NCBI RefSeq assembly: GCF_002197845.1
Contig: NZ_NIDE01000004.1
Location: 186,001 to 250,000, forward strand
Length of the DNA stretch: 64,000 bases
DNA from: Fimbriiglobus ruber
GTDB taxonomy: Bacteria > Planctomycetota > Planctomycetia > Gemmatales > Gemmataceae
Reading direction: 5' to 3'
The translations under genes were made by a program, and so were the position numbers. Below are positions 19,234-28,313 of this stretch, piece by piece; the first letter of the stretch is position 1, and each line of letters begins with the position of its first letter. The notes beneath the pieces are model-generated. The model saw only the letters and a list, made by a program, of their open reading frames with translations, searched no databases and had not been told where the DNA came from.

Positions 19234-20556
19234 ATAATTTACCCACCGATGGGCTGTCGTGGCCGAATTGTGATGTCGTACTTGGGTAATGTCTTGGACC
19301 TCTCCAGGCGGGCCCCGACCGGCTTCATCTCGGCCTTGGTGACCCGCACTCCCGCCGGATACTCGCGATCCCCATGCCCTACAGTCGGCGACTGACCCTC
19401 CCACGTCATCCGCCGGGCATTCGCGAGGATCACCTCCAGGCTGGTCAGGAGCGACCCACCCCACTTCTGCTCCAACGACGACCAGCACCGCTCAATCGGG
19501 TTGTCCTTGCTGTGGTATGGGGGTAGTAGACGAGCCGGATCTCCACCCCCAACCGGTCGGCCAGGGCAACCATTCGCTTGACGAACTGGGTCCGCGTCCC
19601 GGCGTTCTGGGGTCCGTTGTCCAAGTAAATGACCAACCGGCGGACGTGCCCCCATCCGCCCTTCACCTGATCCCACCACGACTCCAATCCCTCCACCCAG
19701 AAGTCGCTCGTCTCCTTCGGCCCGAACAATAAGCTCAGGGCCCCGGTCGCGAGGATCAGAATCCCGAGCGGGGTCCACTTCCGCTTCGCGGGTGGGTCAT
19801 GGTCCCATCCCCGGGTCGCCGTCCCGTCCGCACCGGTCCGGGTTTTTCCCCCCGCGGGAGTATTCCCCCTCGCTCACCTTCGCCTTCGTATCGATCGAGA
19901 TCTCCAGGGTCCCCGGGTCGGCCGCGGCGGCCGACCGAACGGCGTGGATGTTCGCGAAGATGGCATCGGTCGCGGCCGTCTTTCGGATCGGCTTGGCTTT
20001 CTGCAACCGTCGCAGCCGGTACCCCATGCGGTTCAGGATGTCCCGCATCGTCCGCTCGCTCGGCAGCCGGTCGGTCGAAGACCCGTTCCGCTCGCGGAGG
20101 AGGGCGAGAACCTCGCGGGCGGACAGGTTGGTGTACACTCGCGGGGTTTTCAACTCGGGATCGGCATGCGTCTGGGGTTCGACGATCGCCCGGATGTCGG
20201 CCGCCAACGGGGCGTCGGCGTCCTCCACTCGCGGTCGCCCCCGTGCGGCGAAGTTCTCGACACACCGAATCCCGGTCGACGCCTCCCCCAACCCCGCCCG
20301 GACCGTGTCCCGCCCCCATCCGAACCGCCGCTCGGCCTGCCGGGGGCTGCCCCCGCACAGGGTCCGGGTGACATCCGCCTGGAACTGACGCCGCTCACGC
20401 CCGGTCATCCGGGTGGCGGTTCGCTTCAGGAGTTCGTCCACGACCGCGGAGGAGTCATCCATGACTCGGACCTTCAGGAAATGAAGGGAGGACGGCCACA
20501 TCCTCCCCATTTCGCCCCCCGGGTGGAAGACCAACCGGCGGGTACATTTCCTCACG
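19229..20556 (-). mobile_element. Decayed ISAzo13-like insertion sequence
   Basis: About 1.33 kb containing one frameshifted transposase. Tentative imperfect terminal repeats are GTGATAATTTACCCACCG on the left (from about 19230) and the complement of CGGCGGGTACATTTCCTCAC on the right (about 20536-20555). The transposase stop overlaps the left end. No matching target duplication is visible, and different broken genes lie on each side (intron remnant and exported-protein fragment). This suggests that a deletion or rearrangement followed insertion. Ends are approximate. Confidence 0.55.
19239..20462 (-). pseudogene. ISAzo13/Rhodopirellula-type DDE transposase, two frameshifts
   Basis: Pieced together, three frames give about 407 residues. 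N-terminal part from the ATG at 20462: MDDSSAVVDELLKR, the helix-turn-helix region CGGSPRQAERRFGWGRDTVR, and ISIDTKAKVSEGEYSRGGK with the first catalytic Asp. The middle part has LVIYLDNGPQN with the second Asp. The last part has PYHSKDNPIERCW with the Glu, ending DITIRPRQPIGG. One extra base in the A-run at 19843-19847 (coding strand GGGGGGAAAAAC) shifts the frame by the +1 equivalent, and one missing C in the run at 19519-19523 restores it. The changes compensate each other in frame but leave a nonsense stretch with stops, so the gene is read as inactive. Confidence 0.75.
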
Positions 20557-20639
20557 CCGAACGCCGTACCTCTCGCCAGCGGATTTCGAAGCCTCGCACC
20601 CCGGATAACCCTTAACCCCGTGTCCGTTTTTCGTGGGGA

Positions 20640-21164
20640 ACTCCACCCCTGCATCCGGTGGCAACCAAACAGGCTCAGGGATCGCTTGTGCGGCCGGCTA
20701 TCGCCGCGGACGTTTGCCGTCTTATCGCGGGCGAAATACGACATAGATGTAGTAGCGTTCGCGATGAAGTCCGTAGTTGTAAATGGATAGGCCGGTCCCA
20801 TAAATAGGTTAGGGCGCCCCTGCATAGCCTCCAGTTTCTGGGGGCGCTCTCGCTCGGCCGTGGTCTGAGCGTCCTCGACGAGTTTTGCGGACAATTTGTC
20901 TTCGTCGATCACCCAAACGAACTGAGCGGTCCGTCCCTCCGTTGCGCGCCCGGCAATCGCGTCCGCAACGGAAACCGCTTTCGCTATTGTTATGGTGCAT
21001 CGGCAGGTCAGTTTGCGGAAACTCTCCTGGTTGGCGAGGTTCGCGTGGATGAGCGTTTTGGCAATAACGACATCTTCGGGACTTGCCGACGTCCGAGAAG
21101 GAGACGTGACCATCACGGAGAATACTGCTAACAGAATTAATACGCATCGTTGTATTACTAGCAT
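20640..21164 (-). pseudogene. N-terminal fragment of an exported protein of unknown function
   Basis: From the ATG at 21164 the frame encodes a good signal peptide (MLVIQRCVLILLAVFSVMVT), then a soluble region (SPEDVVIAKTLIHANLANQE and AKAVSVADAIAGRATEGRTA, with QFVWVIDEDKLSAKLVED). It continues readably to about residue 170 (SMSYFARDKTANVRG) and then loses protein-like character near 20640, where the insertion-sequence flank begins. The C-terminal part was probably lost in the same rearrangement that removed the intron half. The open frame formally runs on into the transposase, so a chimeric product is possible but unlikely to work. No family was recognised. Confidence 0.5.
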
Positions 21165-21590
21165 AATGACTTATCTCCCTCACCAGAGCCAAGGCTACGT
21201 AGTAGTCCAACCTGTGAAAGTCACTCAGCGCTTATTCTTATTGAACTTATGGTAGGTGAGTCATGCCCATATTTTAGCTACGTTGCGGCCCTGATCAGGG
21301 TCAGGGTAACTCGACGCCCGAAAAATTGGTGGTGACTCGCTGCGCGCAACACACTTTTGCGAGACGAACGCATAGTCCTACCGCGACAAGATTTTTGCTA
21401 AACCGTGCAGTTCGCCACCACCGAAATTCACATCTTCCTATCACGCGATGCAAAACTAATTTCAAGAACGAAGCCAGGCTGGGCGAGACCACCGACAACA
21501 AAAACAATTCTAATTTTGCCTTGTGGTCGTCAAATTAAACATCTGTAATATCGCGCAATATAATTGCGTTCATAACAATCAGTTGGGCAT
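21165..21590. other. Intergenic, AT-richer spacer without recognised genes
   Basis: About 430 bp with lower GC than the surroundings and no convincing ORF on either strand. It has a small palindrome CCCTGATCAGGG (about 21290-21301). It separates the insertion-sequence scrapyard from the Cys-rich protein gene and may include the promoter of the truncated exported-protein gene. Confidence 0.5.
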
Positions 21591-22018
21591 TTAAATTTTG
21601 CAGGCACTCTTCACATATAACGATCTGGGCGCAAATCCCAGGACAGTCGTGCAATCGATTGGCCTACAACAATTTGCTTGCGCACACACGATAGATCTAT
21701 ATATTGTACAACTGGACGTTTCAGGAGGAGAGGCAGAGGTGCAAAACCCATAATTACTCGTGATATAACTATCGAACGATTGATAAGTAGTGCCATTAAA
21801 GTTAAAGGTCCATATGTAACACTGGCCTCCTATGCATGTGCCGCTCCCCCAGCAGGACCACACACACTGGGGTTGGTGGGGTACGACGACGTGGTGTTGT
21901 CCAGCGTCCACGTGAGGGCGGGGTTGCCTCCAGGGTCGTCCGCGATTACTCGATCGACGACCACCATGACAAAAAATAGGGAGGCGAGTAACCCGGCCAC
22001 GAGGAAAGTCTTTCGCAT
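21591..22018 (-). CDS. Small Cys-rich secreted protein, one frameshift as sequenced
   Basis: The start ATG at 22018 gives a signal peptide (MRKTFLVAGLLASLFFVMVV) and mature sequence as far as TSSYPTNP. Reading then breaks in the GGGG run at 21869-21872: restoring one C on the coding strand continues as CVWSCWGSGTCIGGQCYIW and on to a Cys-rich end (TSSCTIYRSIVCAQANCC). Restored length is about 142 residues with some ten Cys, suggesting a disulfide-bonded exported protein. It is translationally coupled to the upstream DUF1573 lipoprotein gene (TGA-C-ATG, with GAGG upstream), so the two probably act together at the cell surface. No known family was recognised. A sequencing error at the run is a real possibility. 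Confidence 0.6.
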
Positions 22019-22019
22019 G

Positions 22020-23108
22020 TCATCGTCCTCTTGAAGGAAGTTCGCCCCGGGCCGGACTGTCGGTCCGGGGCGATATGGCTACGGCGAACGGGATTGTCAG
22101 CCGTTGAGCGCGGGGATGAGTCGTCTCTATCACGATGTCGCCGGTCGCGAATTTTTCCTGTACACTTTGATCGACGGAAGCGACGACTTCAAAAGTCGGA
22201 GACTCGACATTACTTTTAGTCACGGACGCCTGCACGCATTTGTCGGTCGACGCGACTCGCGTTACGGAGAATGCGGCACCGTCACTCGCATTCAGAATGA
22301 TACGTTGGGTCCGTGTATCACCAGTGCCCAAGAACACGACACGCGACGGGCTGACCGATATGGGAGCATGGGACGTCCATTCCAAAAGCAACGAGGTGCC
22401 ATTCGCGTATGGGAGGCGGACTGCGGACGGGTTCACTCGGGCCGTCGAGTACCCGTCCCGAACCGGCGGCGTAATGGAAACGCGCACCTCGGTCTCGCGA
22501 CAGACCAACCCGGGTCTGACCTCCCGAATTGTGCCCGTCCCGGCCGAGATCTTAACCTCGGGTTCTTTGGATGAAAATGACGGGGGTGGTGGCAGGTCTT
22601 CCGCTCGGGAAGCGTGTTGTTTGAACACTGCCGTGCCGGAGACGACTTTACCAGGTTCTACCACGCCAAATAAGAGCGTATGTCTGTCGAAATGTTCCGG
22701 CTGACATAATTCGACCCGAACCCCAGCCTTCCACGAGTGCCCGCTGTCGTCCGCCCAGAAGCATTCAAAGACCTGGTTGCCCACCCGCTCGGAGGTCCGG
22801 ACCGTCATTTTCACTGTCATCTCTTCGCCCGGAGCCAGTTCCTGTTTCGGCAAGATCGTTTCCGAACAAGCGCAACTGCAACCGGGTGGTGTGAATTTAA
22901 CGACAGACGAAGTCGGGTTTTTGACCGGGATCTCAAATGCCGTGACCTGCGTGAGGCCGGTCAAAACCGCCGGCGGTTCCACGACGAACTCGAATGGCGA
23001 CCGTTCGGCCGCAGCCGGCGTTCGGGTCGGTGCGGTTGCGGACCCGTCGCACCCGGCGACGAGTGCGGACGTCAAAAGCCAAGCAAGACGCGGGAAGAGG
23101 TCGCGCAT
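22020..23108 (-). CDS. DUF1573-type lipoprotein
   Basis: 362 residues from the ATG at 23108 (the ATG at 23123 adds five residues). The N-terminus is a lipoprotein signal with lipobox LVAGC (about residue 19), so the protein is probably anchored in a membrane facing the periplasm. Residues about 35-105 fit the DUF1573 beta-sandwich: FEIPVKNPTSSVVKFTPPGC, then CSCAC and LAPGEEMTVKMTV, with the characteristic Cys-x-Cys cluster after the N-P-T segment. The rest looks like further Ig-like beta domains (ISVSPSRVVFLGTGDTRTQR). The DUF1573 role is unknown; a structural or redox-linked surface role is a guess. It is the first gene of a two-gene operon with the Cys-rich protein. Confidence 0.75.
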   Translation of the reverse strand: MRDLFPRLAWLLTSALVAGCDGSATAPTRTPAAAERSPFEFVVEPPAVLTGLTQVTAFEIPVKNPTSSVVKFTPPGCSCACSETILPKQELAPGEEMTVKMTVRTSERVGNQVFECFWADDSGHSWKAGVRVELCQPEHFDRHTLLFGVVEPGKVVSGTAVFKQHASRAEDLPPPPSFSSKEPEVKISAGTGTIREVRPGLVCRETEVRVSITPPVRDGYSTARVNPSAVRLPYANGTSLLLEWTSHAPISVSPSRVVFLGTGDTRTQRIILNASDGAAFSVTRVASTDKCVQASVTKSNVESPTFEVVASVDQSVQEKFATGDIVIETTHPRAQRLTIPFAVAISPRTDSPARGELPSRGR

Positions 23109-23758
23109 GCTGATCTCAGTCACAAGTATGGCAAAACATCATTTGCTGTAAATTGGTCAATATTCGCTGTAACAAAATAATTGTCTTTCTTGCGATAAAT
23201 ATTTTGTAGTAAGCTGCCGTGGCCAAGAAAGTCCGTTGTTGCGAGGTGGGCGAATAAGAATTTACCCGCGCTTTTCGTTTGTACAAGAGCGAGGGGAAGG
23301 TTTTTCCAAAAACTATCCGGTCGTATCATCTCGGCGTCATGTCCGCTTTTGGTGCAAGACATATAAAATGCATGACAGGCTATAGACTGTACTATTGTTG
23401 TTTCTGGTTAGCCAAGCTTTCCGACCTACCGCATCCGACAAGCGTTGTGGCGAGAGATCTCGCTCTGCGTTCGACTTGCGTATGTTCGCCTCGGTCTTTT
23501 CTTAGGACTCTTGTCGCGAATGCAATCCGGGCTCGTGCCCCGGTTGCATTCGCGTATTTTTTATGCGAGAGATGTGTCACGTCGTGCGGCGAGACCAATT
23601 GCCCGTCGTCGGATTGGTTAAGCACCAGAAATGTGATTGGCTCGGTACGAACCTTCGTCGGACCCAAAGCCGAAGGCCCGTACCGACGGATATAGGAATG
23701 TAAATGCAAAGTGAACGCCTGACGGGCAATAGTAGACGCTGCCCGCGTCAGGGAAGTT
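23109..23758. other. 650-bp AT-richer intergenic region with an isolated terminator
   Basis: No protein-like ORF was found on either strand; short frames at 23120-23362 and 23392-23709 lack family features or codon bias. The region holds a strong plus-strand terminator (23515-23562) with no plus-strand gene upstream, and a hairpin near 23718-23752 (CCTGACGCGGGC paired with GCCCGTCAGG on the minus strand) just downstream of the patatin gene. An unannotated small RNA read on the plus strand is possible. Confidence 0.5.
23515..23562 (+). terminator. Strong rho-independent terminator with no obvious upstream gene
   Basis: CGCGAATGCAATCCGGGC pairs with GCCCCGGTTGCATTCGCG with only minor mismatches and is followed by TATTTTTTA. 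The T-tract marks it as a plus-strand terminator. Neither neighbouring gene is on the plus strand. Confidence 0.65.
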
Positions 23759-25030
23759 TTACGGCGCCGACCGGAACCGCGGGCCGGTCCGGATCTCGGC
23801 GGGTTCGCCCGGGCCGCGGTCGGGCGGTTCGGTGACCCAGACCGGGCCGGCGACGCCGACCTTCACGCCCTCGACGAACAGCTTGTTCATCGCGTTCTGA
23901 TCGAACTCGATCGCGGACTCTTCGAGCGGATAGTCCGGTCGCAATGAGACGGCCCGGAACGCAACGCCCGAAAGCTTGGCCATGTGGTACAGGTTCGACA
24001 CGTCGCGGCGCGCGTGCGAATAAAGCAGTGCCCCGCCGGACGCGCTCAACACTTTGAGCACGCGAGGGCGCACGCGGGAAGGTTCGGGAAACTCCTTACC
24101 GGCGATGATCACATACAGCGTGGCCCGATTCTGGCCTTTGCCTGCTTCTTCGAGGACCGCCGGGGGTACGAAGATCGGGGCCGTCACCCCGCCGTCCACG
24201 TGCAACTCGGTGACTTCTTTGCCGTCCACCTGAACGTGGATCGGGACCGGGGGGAAAATCCCCGGCACGGCGGACGAAGCAATCAGCACGTCGCAGATGA
24301 GTTGTCGGGCGTCCCCGCCCTTGCAGGCGATCGCGCCGATGTCCCACACGACCGACCGCCGCCCTTCGAGGTGCGTGGTGGCCACGTACAGCCGGCGGCC
24401 CTTCTTGTGTTCGGCGGCGATGTCCCGGACCATCTCTTCGGTGACCTGGGACGCGACGATGCGACGGAGCGGGGCCGCCGTCGCCACGGCGTCGCGGAAC
24501 GGGATGGTCGCCCAGAACCGCATCGCGAACACGTCCCGCTGCTGGACCTCGGTGTAATACTTTTTCATCTCGAAGTCGTGGGCCGAACCCATGAACGCGA
24601 GCGGCGAGATCAGAGCCCCGGTACTCACGCCAGTCACGACATCGAACTCGGGTCGGTTGCTCGTCCGCGACCACCCGTTCAGCACGCCGGCTGTGAACGC
24701 GCCGTAAGAACCGCCGCCGGACAGGGCGAGTATCGTTTGTGGCCTGCGTGGCAGGACGGCTGGTTCGAGCGGAATGGTTTCCGGTTCCGGGCGAAGCAGC
24801 GGGCCGGAAAGAACGGGGCGAGGGGGCAGCATGTCCTGGACGGGCTTGAGCGGCGAGTCGTCGACCTCACGCGGCGGGACGGCCGGATTCTGCGGCGCGT
24901 CCGAATCTTTGGTGACGGGCGGCTGATTGTCGTTGCGGAACCGTTGAAAAAATCGGAACGGTCCGCACCCGACTGCGGCGGTCGTCATGACCGCAAGAAC
25001 GACCGTAGCTAGCGCGCACCGCCGGGTCAT
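23759..25030 (-). CDS. Patatin-like phospholipase lipoprotein
   Basis: 423 residues from the ATG at 25030, which starts a lipoprotein signal (MTRRCALATVVLAVMTTAAVGC); the frame reaches 25126 but the extra residues would bury the signal. A Pro-rich linker follows. The patatin domain covers about residues 90-385: oxyanion loop LALSGGGSYGAF, nucleophile elbow GVSTGAL (G-x-S-x-G), and dyad aspartate in LHVDGGV. Patatins hydrolyse acyl esters of phospholipids or neutral lipids with a Ser-Asp dyad. As a lipoprotein it would act at the envelope. It stands alone, with a weak hairpin after the stop. Substrate is unknown. Confidence 0.88.
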   Translation of the reverse strand: MTRRCALATVVLAVMTTAAVGCGPFRFFQRFRNDNQPPVTKDSDAPQNPAVPPREVDDSPLKPVQDMLPPRPVLSGPLLRPEPETIPLEPAVLPRRPQTILALSGGGSYGAFTAGVLNGWSRTSNRPEFDVVTGVSTGALISPLAFMGSAHDFEMKKYYTEVQQRDVFAMRFWATIPFRDAVATAAPLRRIVASQVTEEMVRDIAAEHKKGRRLYVATTHLEGRRSVVWDIGAIACKGGDARQLICDVLIASSAVPGIFPPVPIHVQVDGKEVTELHVDGGVTAPIFVPPAVLEEAGKGQNRATLYVIIAGKEFPEPSRVRPRVLKVLSASGGALLYSHARRDVSNLYHMAKLSGVAFRAVSLRPDYPLEESAIEFDQNAMNKLFVEGVKVGVAGPVWVTEPPDRGPGEPAEIRTGPRFRSAP

Positions 25031-25290
25031 AGCGCGGTAATACCCGGGGTCATGCGAGGCGTCAAGGCTTATTCGATTTCGCATGGACCGGCCCGCGGCG
25101 CGTGAGAAAGACGAAAGTGCGAACACGGTCTCATTTTAGAGTGCGACGGGTCACTACATCGTGGAATTGCGGAAAATTCGCGAGAGATGAGTGCTGCCGG
25201 ATCGACCTGGGCAAAAACGAGGTGTTACGGGAAGATTTCCCGGTCACCCGGACGCGAACGCCCGGGCGGTTTGCCATCATCACAAGGGCA

Positions 25291-26714
25291 TCACAGTCGG
25301 TCGCTGTACTTTTTCACGCGCTTGCCGAACACGGCCTTCTTTGGAGCGGCGGGCGGTTCATCCGCGGCTGGTGCTTCCCCGGCCGGGCGGTCGTACCGCT
25401 TCCGGGGGGTGTAGGCATCAAACCCTTCGATCCGGTCTTCGTCGATCAGACGGTTGATGGTCATCTCGATGTCGGTCAGGTGCCCGCCCTGTTCGGGGGT
25501 CACGAACGAGATCGCCACGCCGTCCTTCCCAATCCGCCCGGTCCGGCCGATCCGGTGGACGTAATTCTCGATGTCCATTGGGAGGTCGTAGTTGATGACG
25601 TGCGTGATGCCGGTCACGTCGATCCCGCGGCTGGCGACATCCGTGGCGATCAGGACGTGAACCTTCGCCGACCGGAAGCCGGCCATGATCTTTTCGCGCT
25701 GGCTCTGCGGCAAATCCCCGTGAATCACGGCCACGCCGCGAACCTGCTTCGTCAGCTTCTTGTAGAGGTTGTCCGCCCACCGCTTCCGTTCGACGAAGAT
25801 GAGGCACTGCCGCGGTTTCTCGCGGTCGATCACCTTGGTCAACAGATCAAACTTCTTGTCATCGTCCACCGTGATGAACGACTGGCGGATCTTGTCCACC
25901 GTCATCACGTTCGGCGTCAGACTCAGGTGGGTCGGGTCAACCATGTACCGGTTGACGAGCCGTTTGATCGTGTCCGGGACGGTGGCCGACATGAGTAACG
26001 TCTGGCGCTCTTCCGGGCAGCGGCGGAGGATTCGTTCGATGTCCGGACGGAAGCCGATGTCGAGCATCCGGTCGGCCTCGTCGAGGACGACGTAGCGGAC
26101 GTGCTGGAGCGTCATCGACCCGCGGCTCAGGTGGTCGAGCATCCGCCCGGGGTGCCGACGACGAGGTCGCAGCCCTTGGCCAGTTGTTCCAGCTGCCGGC
26201 CCATGCCCGCGCCGCCGTAGACGGCGACGGTGCGGAATCGCTTGCTCGGGGCGAGCTTGATCGCTTCTTCGGCGACCTGAACCGCCAGCTCCCGCGTCGG
26301 GCACATCACGAGGCCGACGGGGCCCTTGAGTTTGTGCGGCCGCCAGCGGTTCAGGAAGGGGATGAGGAACGCGGCCGTCTTCCCGGTCCCGGTTTGCGCC
26401 TGGCCGATCACGTCCTTGCCGCGCATCGCGCGGGGGATGACCGCGGCCTGCACGGGGGTGGTAAACTTGTACCCCGCCTGATCGATCGCGTCTTGAAGCG
26501 GGCGGATCAGCTTCATGTCCGAATACGCGATCGGGGCGGCTTCGGGCGGCGTCTCGGTCGTGGGAAGTCCGTCACGGTCGCGCGGCGCGGGCGGGGCTGT
26601 GGCATCGGCAGTTTCGGGGAACGATAGCGATTCTTCGACGGCGTACGCGGTTGGGTCGGCGGCCGGAAAAGTGTTCTCGTTGGAGTGGGTGTCTGGCGGA
26701 GACGAAGACTGCAT
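25291..26714 (-). CDS. DEAD-box ATP-dependent RNA helicase (one frameshift as sequenced)
   Basis: About 474 residues after correction. The N-terminal frame (ATG 26714) has an acidic, Ala/Pro-rich leader, the Q-motif region (YKFTTPVQAAVIPRAM), motif I AQTGTGKT and motif Ia PTRELA, and breaks inside motif Ib at VVGTPG. The second frame resumes with GRMLDHLSRG and has motif II DEAD (VVLDEADRMLD), motif III SAT, IHGDLPQSQRE, ATDVASRGIDV and motif VI HRIGRTGR. One C is missing at about 26143-26147 (coding strand GGGCGGATG instead of GGGCCGGATG). All motifs are intact otherwise, so either the gene is recently dead or the base is a sequencing error. These helicases remodel RNA in ribosome assembly or decay. 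Confidence 0.85.
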
Positions 26715-27012
26715 TGCTTCCTTTTTGGGATAAGGTCAAACCGCCGGCGTGTACGGTGCGCGACGTGCCTATTCTCATTCACATATAAAGCACTGCGCGC
26801 CTCATGTCTAGAGAACCTACGCGGGTTGGCCAGATACCAGATGCGTGGGTGCCCAAAAAAACTGGGGCCTTCTGGTGGCAAAATTCGGTTTTTAGATGGT
26901 TTGGGAGCGGTCTTTGCGGAATTCGGGCAGTGGGTCTCGGCACCCGGCCAGTTTTCCCGTGCCTAAAATAAACTGACGCCGTTAACCTTCCCGTGGCCCG
27001 GAGACCCGCGCC

Positions 27013-28227
27013 ATGTCCGCCGCCCCCGATGCCCCCTATCCGCGCGATCCCTATCATCGCGACCCCTATCCCCGCGCCCGGCCCGCCTCGCGGCCGTCGT
27101 CCGCGGGGCCGTTGCTGCTCGCCGCCCTGATCGGCGTCGGGTTCGGCGCGGGGGTTCTTTGGTTCGTCAGCCCCCACCTTGGGCGCGATGCCCCGCACCT
27201 CAACCCGAACGCCGTCGAGCGCGTCGCAGACCCGCGGTCGCCGCTGGACTCGGACGAGCAGCGGGCGGTCAACCTGTTCAAGGATTGCAAGGACAGCGTG
27301 GTCAACGTGGACACGGTGGTGCGGGTCCGCCGCGGGCTGAATCTGGGGGTTCAGGAGCAGCAGACGGGAACCGGGTCTGGCTTCGTCTGGGACGAGGACG
27401 GGCGGATCGTCACCAACTTCCACGTCGTCAAAGACGCGGTGACGAACGGCCGCGGGCTCCGCGTGGTGATGTCCGATCGGTCGACATACGACGGCCAGGT
27501 GATTGGGACCGCCCCGGACTACGACCTGGCCGTCGTGCAGATCTCGGCGCCAAAGGACAAGCTCAAGAAAATTAAGGTTGGCCACTCGTCCGACCTGGAG
27601 GTCGGGCAGAAGGTATTCGCCATTGGCAACCCGTTCGCGCTCAGTCTGACCATGACTAGCGGGATTATCTCCGCCCTGGACCGGGAGATCGAATCGTCTA
27701 CCGACCGACCGATTACCGGCGTGATCCAGACGGACGCCTCGATTAACCCGGGCAACTCCGGCGGCCCCCTGTTGGACAAAGACGGCCGGCTGATCGGCGT
27801 GAACACCGCGATCACCAGCCCGTCCGGCGGCAACGTCGGGATCGGGTTTGCGATCCCCGTGGATACCGTCAACTCGGTTGTTACCGAACTGATCCAGCGC
27901 GGCCGCATTCTGAAGCCTGATTTGGGCGTCAAGTTCGTAGACGAGCGCCGCCTTCGGCGGGCCGGATTCGCGAACGGGGTGATGATTCAAGAAGTCGACC
28001 CGAACGGCCCGGCAGCCAAGGCCGGCTTACACGGGCTGAGTCAAGACCCGCAGACAGGGGACGTGGAACCGGGAGACCTGATCGTGGCCATCAACGGCGA
28101 GGAGGTTCGCAAGACCGCCGATCTGGGCCGCATCCTGGCGCGGTTCAAAGTGGGCGACAAGGTGAAAGTGGCTTACGAACGGGCGGAAAAGCGGGCCGAG
28201 GTTGAGGTGATGTTGCAGGGCGTGTAA
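27013..28227 (+). CDS. HtrA/DegP-family serine protease with one PDZ domain
   Basis: 404 residues. A short Pro/Tyr-rich cytoplasmic start, then one membrane anchor (LLLAALIGVGFGAGVLWFV, about residues 34-52), then the trypsin-like protease domain with His137 (VTNFHVVKD), Asp171 (APDYDLAVVQ) and Ser249 (NPGNSGGPLLD). A C-terminal PDZ domain covers about residues 305-400 (GVMIQEVDPNGPAAKAGL, DLIVAINGEEV). Such proteases degrade or chaperone misfolded envelope proteins; the anchor places the catalytic domain outside the inner membrane. It has its own 298-bp upstream region, divergent from the helicase. The single PDZ is DegS-like in layout, though the paralog cannot be named with certainty. Confidence 0.92.
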   Translation: MSAAPDAPYPRDPYHRDPYPRARPASRPSSAGPLLLAALIGVGFGAGVLWFVSPHLGRDAPHLNPNAVERVADPRSPLDSDEQRAVNLFKDCKDSVVNVDTVVRVRRGLNLGVQEQQTGTGSGFVWDEDGRIVTNFHVVKDAVTNGRGLRVVMSDRSTYDGQVIGTAPDYDLAVVQISAPKDKLKKIKVGHSSDLEVGQKVFAIGNPFALSLTMTSGIISALDREIESSTDRPITGVIQTDASINPGNSGGPLLDKDGRLIGVNTAITSPSGGNVGIGFAIPVDTVNSVVTELIQRGRILKPDLGVKFVDERRLRRAGFANGVMIQEVDPNGPAAKAGLHGLSQDPQTGDVEPGDLIVAINGEEVRKTADLGRILARFKVGDKVKVAYERAEKRAEVEVMLQGV

Positions 28228-28290
28228 TTGTGGGGGCACGTTTCCAACGTGCCCATGCGCCTCGGGCACGTTGGAAACGTGCCCCCACAA
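28228..28290. repeat. Dispersed palindrome, copy 2 (perfect 27-bp arms)
   Basis: The left arm 28228-28254 starts TTGTGGGGGCACGTTTCC and its exact reverse complement is at 28264-28290, with a 9-base loop. Each arm is itself partly palindromic (CACGTT..AACGTG). It starts just after the protease stop and could act as a terminator or mRNA-stabilising hairpin. A shorter relative is at 51843-51878. Confidence 0.75.
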
Positions 28291-28313
28291 CAGAAGCCAA
28301 AATGCTTTGCGAA

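Noticed and set aside
19843-19847. A-run in the old transposase as a programmed frameshift site
   Set aside because: The downstream frame needs the +1 phase, not -1, and a second compensating break follows at 19519-19523, so decay or error is the simpler reading.
23120-23709. Short ORFs in the AT-rich spacer
   Set aside because: No ribosome-binding site, no family features and poor codon bias. The region is better described by its terminator.
26143-26147. Helicase break as programmed frameshifting
   Set aside because: It falls inside motif Ib at a plain G/C run with no slippery heptamer. Restoring one C repairs the conserved TPGR.
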